DNA from: Actinomycetota bacterium
GTDB lineage: Bacteria; Actinomycetota; Acidimicrobiia; Acidimicrobiales; BP-101
Assembly: GCA_030838265.1 (NCBI GenBank)
Contig: JAUTXA010000271.1
Location: forward strand, 1 to 9,038
Length of the DNA: 9,038 bases
Reading direction: 5' to 3'
A program made the position numbers and the translations under genes. Under the pieces are notes generated by a model. That model made no database searches, was not told the origin of the DNA, and worked only from the letters and a program-made list of their open reading frames with translations. Positions 6,253 to 9,038 of this stretch are shown here, in pieces (position 1 is the stretch's first letter; each line of letters begins with the position of its first letter).

Positions 6253-6280
6253 TCCGCCGATAATGTTCGTTACGTAAAGT
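6253..6280 (+). other. dif: dif-like XerC/XerD recombination site (candidate)
   Basis: The left arm TCCGCCGATAA (6253-6263), centre TGTTCG (6264-6269) and right arm TTACGTAAAGT (6270-6280) have the 11-6-11 layout of a dif site. Against the actinobacterial consensus as I remember it (XerC arm TTSRCCGATAA, centre TVNACA, XerD arm TTATGTCAAGT), the left arm matches 10/11, the centre 4/6 and the right arm 9/11. The consensus is from memory and was not searched. The right arm and centre recur at 7575 and 8447. Alternatives are an ordinary dispersed intergenic repeat or a regulator site built on the palindrome TTACGTAA. Confidence 0.45.
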
Positions 6281-6297
6281 CTCGGATTGTGCCGTCT
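6264..6297 (+). repeat. Dispersed repeat, copy 1
   Basis: TGTTCGTTACGTAAAGT followed by CTCGGATTGTGCCGTCT. Compared with copy 2 (7575-7608) it differs at only 4 of 34 positions, and identity to copy 2 begins at T6264, the first base of the dif-like centre. It lies upstream of the lipoprotein gene. Confidence 0.85.
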
Positions 6298-6372
6298 CGC
6301 ACGACCGGGGAGCTGAGCGATGGGAACGGCCGGTATCGGTGCTGGACCGCTTCGCGACATTGGGGCGACAGC

Positions 6373-6525
6373 ATGGCTGACATTCGAGCCGCTCAGGCTG
6401 CTTGGTGGGCCGACCAGAGGGCGACCGCGGGGGCGCCGGAGGCGCCGAGCGGCGCCCTTCTTGATTCCAATAGCCAGAGTTACGAAACAGGACTCGTTGA
6501 AAGAGGAATCGGAGGGTGCGACTGA
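6373..6525 (+). CDS. Possible small ORF ahead of the helix-turn-helix gene
   Basis: 50-residue open frame starting MADIRAAQAAWWADQRATAG. It ends in a TGA that overlaps the GTG start of the next small gene by 10 bp, an arrangement typical of coupled genes. Against it are mixed codon use, no clear ribosome-binding site and no recognisable domain. The rest of the stretch 6298-6515 shows nothing else I can support. Confidence 0.25.
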   Translation: MADIRAAQAAWWADQRATAGAPEAPSGALLDSNSQSYETGLVERGIGGCD

Positions 6526-6729
6526 CTATCGCCGAGTCCTCCTCCCCTCCCCTCGATGAGGTCCGCGGCCTAGCTGTCGCCAGGGCCCTCATAGACGCTG
6601 CCCTCGAAGATGCGATCAGAAAGGCGAGAGACGGCGGTCGATGCCTCCTGCCTCGCCGGCACCCTAGGTGTTCACCGGTCGACCCTCTACCGGCGCTACC
6701 TCTCCCCCGCCGAAGGTCCGGCGACGTAG
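6516..6729 (+). pseudogene. Frameshifted small helix-turn-helix DNA-binding protein
   Basis: The frame from GTG 6516 reads ...'LAVARALIDAALEDAIRKARDG' and then turns into nonsense, while the +1 frame continues with 'VDASCLAGTLGVHRSTLYRRYL' and stops at TAG 6727-6729. Skipping one base near 6636 gives a coherent 70-residue protein: a helix, then a classic helix-turn-helix whose recognition helix is V-H-R-S-T-L-Y-R-R-Y. AAAGAGGA lies about 8 nt before the GTG. The intact parts are an 87-residue frame with a scrambled end, or a 39-residue frame from ATG 6610 carrying only the helix-turn-helix. Causes could be decay, a sequencing error or a true shift in translation. A transcription-regulator role is inferred only from the motif. 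Confidence 0.55.
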
Positions 6730-6864
6730 CGAGATATCCGGCAATGGGAGCGGATCCGTTGGTTCTAGTTCGCGTATAACCAGGGTCGACGACGGGCCCT
6801 CTTGGGCGCCACGGTGCAGACTTGATTCAATGTCGGAAAGTGTCAACGGCTCACCGGTGGAGGG

Positions 6865-7317
6865 ATGAGAAGCCACTGGCGAATCGCCGCGCTTAACGCT
6901 CTCGTAATGCTGGCTGTCGCCGTGGCTGTATTGATCCGGCCTGTTCCACTCGATCATGGCGTGGTCGTCGGGCATTGTCAGTCGCTGGCAAGGGTGTTCA
7001 ACGGCGGAGAGGGAAGTTGCTGGGCAAACGCTGCCCTTCGCCGGGCTTACGTGGACGAGGCTCTCTGGTTTGGGCTGCTCGGCTCCGGTTTGATCTTGGT
7101 CCGCCGCCCTCGCCTTGTCGTCTGGGCTCTACGACTAGCTGTTGGGCTGGGCGTAGCGGTGTCGACGGTGTTGGCGCTGAGCGTCATGATCGCACCGATG
7201 GATACCAGTCGGGCTGCGGGAGTCCCCGGCGGGCTGTTGGCCTGTTACTTTCCGTTGCTGCTTCTAGCCTCCTCCCGACGACGAGGGTCGATTGCCCCGA
7301 TCGACAAATCTTCGTAG
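6865..7317 (+). CDS. Four-helix membrane protein with a two-cysteine outer loop, unknown function
   Basis: 150-residue integral membrane protein. Hydrophobic helices are at about 8-24, 66-79, 85-110 and 120-135. By the positive-inside rule (RSHWR at the N-terminus, RRPR at 80-83, SRRR at 137-140) the N- and C-termini lie in the cytoplasm and the loop 25-65 faces outward. That loop carries C38 and C52 in 'GHCQSLARVFNGGEGSCW', well placed for a disulfide. ATG 6865 is the first possible start; the GGAGG before it is too close (about 1 nt) to be a good ribosome-binding site, so ATG 6907 is an alternative. The codon bias is weaker than in the left part. I do not recognise the family. It lies between repeat copies 1 and 2 with two small broken genes. 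Confidence 0.65.
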   Translation: MRSHWRIAALNALVMLAVAVAVLIRPVPLDHGVVVGHCQSLARVFNGGEGSCWANAALRRAYVDEALWFGLLGSGLILVRRPRLVVWALRLAVGLGVAVSTVLALSVMIAPMDTSRAAGVPGGLLACYFPLLLLASSRRRGSIAPIDKSS

Positions 7318-7363
7318 CGGCCCTCCGGTCAACAGCGCAGATGTCCCAATCTGTGGGCCCACG

Positions 7364-7416
7364 CGTAACGCCACCCGTAACGGACTCGTCACGGTCCCCC
7401 AGTCTCAGCCGTAACG
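7364..7416. repeat. Cluster of three CGTAACG heptamers
   Basis: CGTAACG occurs at 7364-7370, 7376-7382 and 7410-7416. Its reverse complement CGTTACG is the core of the dispersed repeat in this stretch. The cluster lies between the membrane-protein gene and the zinc-finger ORF and could hold binding sites; this is weak evidence. Confidence 0.35.
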
Positions 7417-7432
7417 CTTCGACCTTCGCTGC

Positions 7433-7610
7433 ATGAGCCGCTACGAAGACCCGCCAGCTGTGCCCTGTCTGCAACACGCTCACCGCCATGGACGCGAGAG
7501 CGACGTTCTGTTCCTCGGCATGTCGCCAGGCGGCTTACCGACGCAGGAAGCGACAGGCAGAAGCGAGCCAAGCCTGTTCGTTACGTAAAGTTGCGGATTG
7601 TTTCGTCTGA
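7433..7610 (+). pseudogene. Frameshifted small CxxC/CxxxC zinc-finger protein
   Basis: In the frame ending at TGA 7608-7610 the sequence reads 'RQLCPVCNTLTAMDARATFC' followed by SSACRQAAYRRRKRQAEASQ. This is the well-known small zinc finger C-x2-C-x12-C-x3-C followed by a strongly basic helix, common in actinobacterial accessory genes. This frame has no ATG, GTG or TTG before the first cysteine (upstream stop at 7434-7436). The ATG at 7433 is in another frame and reads MSRYE; dropping one base near 7448 joins it to TRQLCPVC, giving 58 residues. The last ten codons lie inside repeat copy 2. Possible causes are a frameshift mutation, a sequencing error, or a rare start such as CTG 7458. A nucleic-acid-binding role is inferred. 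Confidence 0.55.
7575..7608 (+). repeat. Dispersed repeat, copy 2
   Basis: TGTTCGTTACGTAAAGT followed by TGCGGATTGTTTCGTCT. It keeps the dif-like centre and right arm of copy 1 exactly, but its left flank (7564-7574, CGAGCCAAGCC) is not XerC-arm-like. It lies 12 bp beyond the stop of the 240-residue membrane protein gene and forms the end of the zinc-finger ORF. Confidence 0.85.
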
Positions 7611-7619
7611 GAGCGCCAC

Positions 7620-8342
7620 TCAGCCTGGGGTGAACCACGTCTGAGGCCCGTTCGGATTGCAAGCCCCGGGCTTCGTTCCGAACTCAGCCTGGGAAGCTAC
7701 GACCTCCACTTCCTGCTCATACCCATCCTTGACGATCCTCCGCTTGGAAGTGCCGGCCGCTGTCCTGTACCGCAGTTCGATTCCACGGACGGCGACGTGA
7801 CCGATTCCCGTGACGCGGAAGTACACGAGGACGGCCATCCTGGAGGGGCCCGCAAAGGTCGTGCCCTTGACGGCGAGGGTGTCGTGGAATCCGCTCGGCT
7901 TTGTTGATGAGCAGAGTCCGAACGGGATGTCCGACTGCCGCCGTAGCACGCGAACTGCCACCACGCTCGCCGGGCCGGAAACCGAAAGTGGTTTTGCGCT
8001 GATGAGCGTCACTGAATTGTCCACCCGCGCGACAAACGCGGTGTAGACGAAGACGGTGCCCGGGACGGCAGCAGTGTCGCCGCCACCACTCCCCCTCGGC
8101 ACCGTGAAGTCTTCCGACGACGGAGCGTTGTAGGAAACGACGGAAGCGATGAACACAAAGGCGCCAAAGACAACAAACGCGATTCGGCCCAGCCGGCGAC
8201 TCATGCGAAACGTACCGCCGAGCTCACGTTGCTCATCGATCGAAGGACCCACGAGTCGGTTGAAGAGGGGTGGGACGGCTCCGATCACCATCACGACCGC
8301 TCCGGCAAGTCCGATTATCACGAAGAAGAAGACCGAAATCAC
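7620..8342 (-). CDS. Membrane-anchored protein with outer beta-rich domain, unknown function
   Basis: 240-residue protein. Helix 1 spans residues 4-23 and helix 2 about 53-70, separated by a loop with R46, R49, R50 and R53, so the loop is cytoplasmic and the C-terminal domain lies outside. A Gly/Ser linker (83-95) leads to a domain of about 140 residues with alternating strands ('GTVFVYTAFVARVDNSVTLI', 'MAVLVYFRVTGIGHVAVRG') and two cysteines, C144 and C228, that may pair. The start is a GTG with AAGGA close upstream; a second GTG at residue 8 is possible. Repeat copy 2 follows the stop and copy 3 lies about 105 bp upstream of the start, so the gene is bracketed by same-orientation repeats. 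Family not recognised. Confidence 0.68.
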   Translation of the reverse strand: MISVFFFVIIGLAGAVVMVIGAVPPLFNRLVGPSIDEQRELGGTFRMSRRLGRIAFVVFGAFVFIASVVSYNAPSSEDFTVPRGSGGGDTAAVPGTVFVYTAFVARVDNSVTLISAKPLSVSGPASVVAVRVLRRQSDIPFGLCSSTKPSGFHDTLAVKGTTFAGPSRMAVLVYFRVTGIGHVAVRGIELRYRTAAGTSKRRIVKDGYEQEVEVVASQAEFGTKPGACNPNGPQTWFTPG

Positions 8343-8438
8343 CGTTCCTTGGCTTGCCCACTCGTCGTGGAGATCCGAGCCGGCGCCCTTTTCGGGCCTC
8401 TCCCTAGGTATCCACGCTCCATTGTGGCATCGCCGGTC

Positions 8439-8480
8439 CTGTCACCTCTTCGTTACGTCAAGTTACGGATGAGGTGACAG
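8439..8480. repeat. Perfect 10-bp inverted repeat enclosing repeat copy 3
   Basis: CTGTCACCTC (8439-8448) and GAGGTGACAG (8471-8480) are exact reverse complements around 22 bp that contain the XerD-arm-like TTACGTCAAGT. As RNA it would form a 10-bp stem with a large loop and no U-run, so it is not a typical terminator; a protein-binding or recombination site is equally possible. Confidence 0.8.
8447..8470 (+). repeat. Dispersed repeat, copy 3 (diverged)
   Basis: TCTTCGTTACGTCAAGT followed by TACGGAT. The right arm TTACGTCAAGT (8453-8463) matches the remembered actinobacterial XerD arm at 10 of 11 bases, better than copies 1 and 2, while the left flank is not XerC-like. Similarity to the other copies ends after CGGAT. 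Confidence 0.7.
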
Positions 8481-8530
8481 CTCTCCTCGCATAGCGGGGT
8501 CAAGTGTCACGTCGCCCCCCTTCGCCCGCG

Positions 8531-8545
8531 GCGAGCTCAGCTCGC
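8531..8545. repeat. Odd palindrome GCGAGCT-c-AGCTCGC
   Basis: Seven-base arms around a single C, 116-130 bp upstream of the chosen acyltransferase start. It could be an operator for that gene; the GC richness of the region makes chance occurrence plausible. Confidence 0.35.
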
Positions 8546-8660
8546 GCCAGGGGTGCCGCCCGAAACGGGGCAAACGCCGCACCAGTCATGGCGCGGCCCC
8601 TTCGTGGGTACGGGGTGCAACGATGGCGAGCGTTGGGGGTCGGAGGGGCGCCATCCGTAC

Positions 8661-9038
8661 TTGCTGAGGGGAAGCCGCACCACGTCGCCGTCAATCACCA
8701 CCGACACCACCGTCGCGCACGAACCGCGACCCGAGCAGAACCACATCCCGGGCCGGCTGCCCCACCTGCCCGCCCTCGACGGGCTTCGGGGTGTGGCGGT
8801 GATCGCCGTCCTGCTCTCCCACTCCGGCTTCCGGTGGGCCAAGGGCGGGTTCCTCGGTGTCACCGCCTTCTTCGTCCTCTCGGGCTTCCTGATCACCGGG
8901 CTGCTGCTGGCCGAGTGGGATCAGCACGGGCGGATCTCGCTCCGGCATTTCTGGTCCCGGCGGGCCCGGCGCCTCGCCCCCGCCATCCCCGTCCTTCTGG
9001 CCATCGTCGCCGGCTACCTCGCCTTCGGCACCCACAAG
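8661..9038 (+). CDS. Acyltransferase 3 family membrane protein (OafA/YrhL type), 5' part
   Basis: N-terminal 126 residues of a membrane O-acyltransferase; the family moves acyl groups such as acetyl onto extracytoplasmic polysaccharides, peptidoglycan or lipids. The signature is clear: 'LPALDGLRGVAVIAVLLSH' (residues 36-54, first helix with the conserved His54), 'GGFLGVTAFFVLSGFLITGL' (62-81; relatives more often have Asp where Thr68 stands), and 'FWSRRARRLAPA' (97-108, the RRxxRI/L-x-P motif). The frame is open to the right edge, where roughly 250 or more residues should follow. The start is uncertain: TTG 8661 gives a 40-residue polar head and has GGAGGGG 12 nt upstream; GTG 8604 is the alternative. 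No ATG is available in frame. High-GC codon use returns here. Confidence 0.87.
   Translation, partial: MLRGSRTTSPSITTDTTVAHEPRPEQNHIPGRLPHLPALDGLRGVAVIAVLLSHSGFRWAKGGFLGVTAFFVLSGFLITGLLLAEWDQHGRISLRHFWSRRARRLAPAIPVLLAIVAGYLAFGTHK

Larger units (their letters stand above)
8343..8660. other. Divergent intergenic region of about 318 bp without a gene
   Basis: It holds repeat copy 3 inside a 10-bp inverted repeat (8439-8480), a 15-bp odd palindrome (8531-8545), and a short GCCC-TTTTC-GGGC stem (8387-8399). Promoters for the flanking divergent genes must lie here or near it, but I could not pick them out with confidence. Open frames in this stretch show no protein-like pattern. Confidence 0.6.

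Noticed and set aside
6664..6975. Minus-strand open frame of 103 codons
   Set aside because: It overlaps the start of the four-helix membrane protein, has no recognisable domain or ribosome-binding site, and its composition is not protein-like enough to support.
7184..7489. Minus-strand open frame of 101 codons
   Set aside because: It overlaps both the membrane protein's end and the zinc-finger signature; no motif supports it.
6264..8470. Integron attC sites with gene cassettes
   Set aside because: The same-orientation repeats between genes suggest cassettes, but the canonical GTTRRRY / RYYYAAC core pair is not present, and the genes do not all point the same way. The dif-like reading fits better.
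6264..8470. CRISPR array
   Set aside because: Only three repeat copies with spacing of about 0.9-1.3 kb and genes between them; no regular spacers and no cas genes.
8439..8480. Rho-independent terminator
   Set aside because: The inverted repeat has a 22-nt loop, no U-run, and lies between divergent genes where no terminator is expected.

Overview
The window is high-GC DNA with dense, G/C-ending codons and several starts that look leaderless: a TANNNT -10 box sits 6-9 nt before the start codon. This fits an actinobacterium (Actinomycetota). The gene types loosely suggest Acidimicrobiia, but that placement is inference from style, not a marker gene.

Left part (1-5574), ordinary chromosome: the 3' end of a GNAT acetyltransferase coupled by an ATGA overlap to a NUDIX hydrolase; a convergent enoyl-CoA hydratase/isomerase-family gene; a small zinc-ribbon protein; a 54-residue helical protein; a HAD-family phosphatase; and, convergent with it and overlapping it by 114 bp, a 533-residue protein of unknown function with an Arg/Gly/Asp/Pro-rich linker, a Pro-rich stretch and an acidic repeat tail. 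Then come a 63-residue membrane protein, a SnoaL-like protein and an alpha/beta hydrolase. Housekeeping enzymes and hypotheticals are mixed here with no single pathway.

Middle part (about 5580-8480), accessory-looking: codon use is looser and GC lower. It holds a secreted lipoprotein-like gene, a frameshifted helix-turn-helix gene, a four-helix membrane protein with a paired-cysteine outer loop, a frameshifted CxxC/CxxxC zinc-finger gene, and a membrane-anchored protein with a beta-rich outer domain. Three same-orientation copies of a short element punctuate this stretch, at 6264, 7575 and 8447. With its left flank, the first copy resembles a complete actinobacterial dif (XerC/XerD recombination) site. 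The other two keep the centre and the XerD-like arm with different left flanks. The stretch may therefore be a chain of small Xer-exchanged modules inserted at or near dif. This is the most interesting reading of the window and is testable.

Right edge (8661-9038): the N-terminal part of an OafA/YrhL-type membrane acyltransferase, running off the window.
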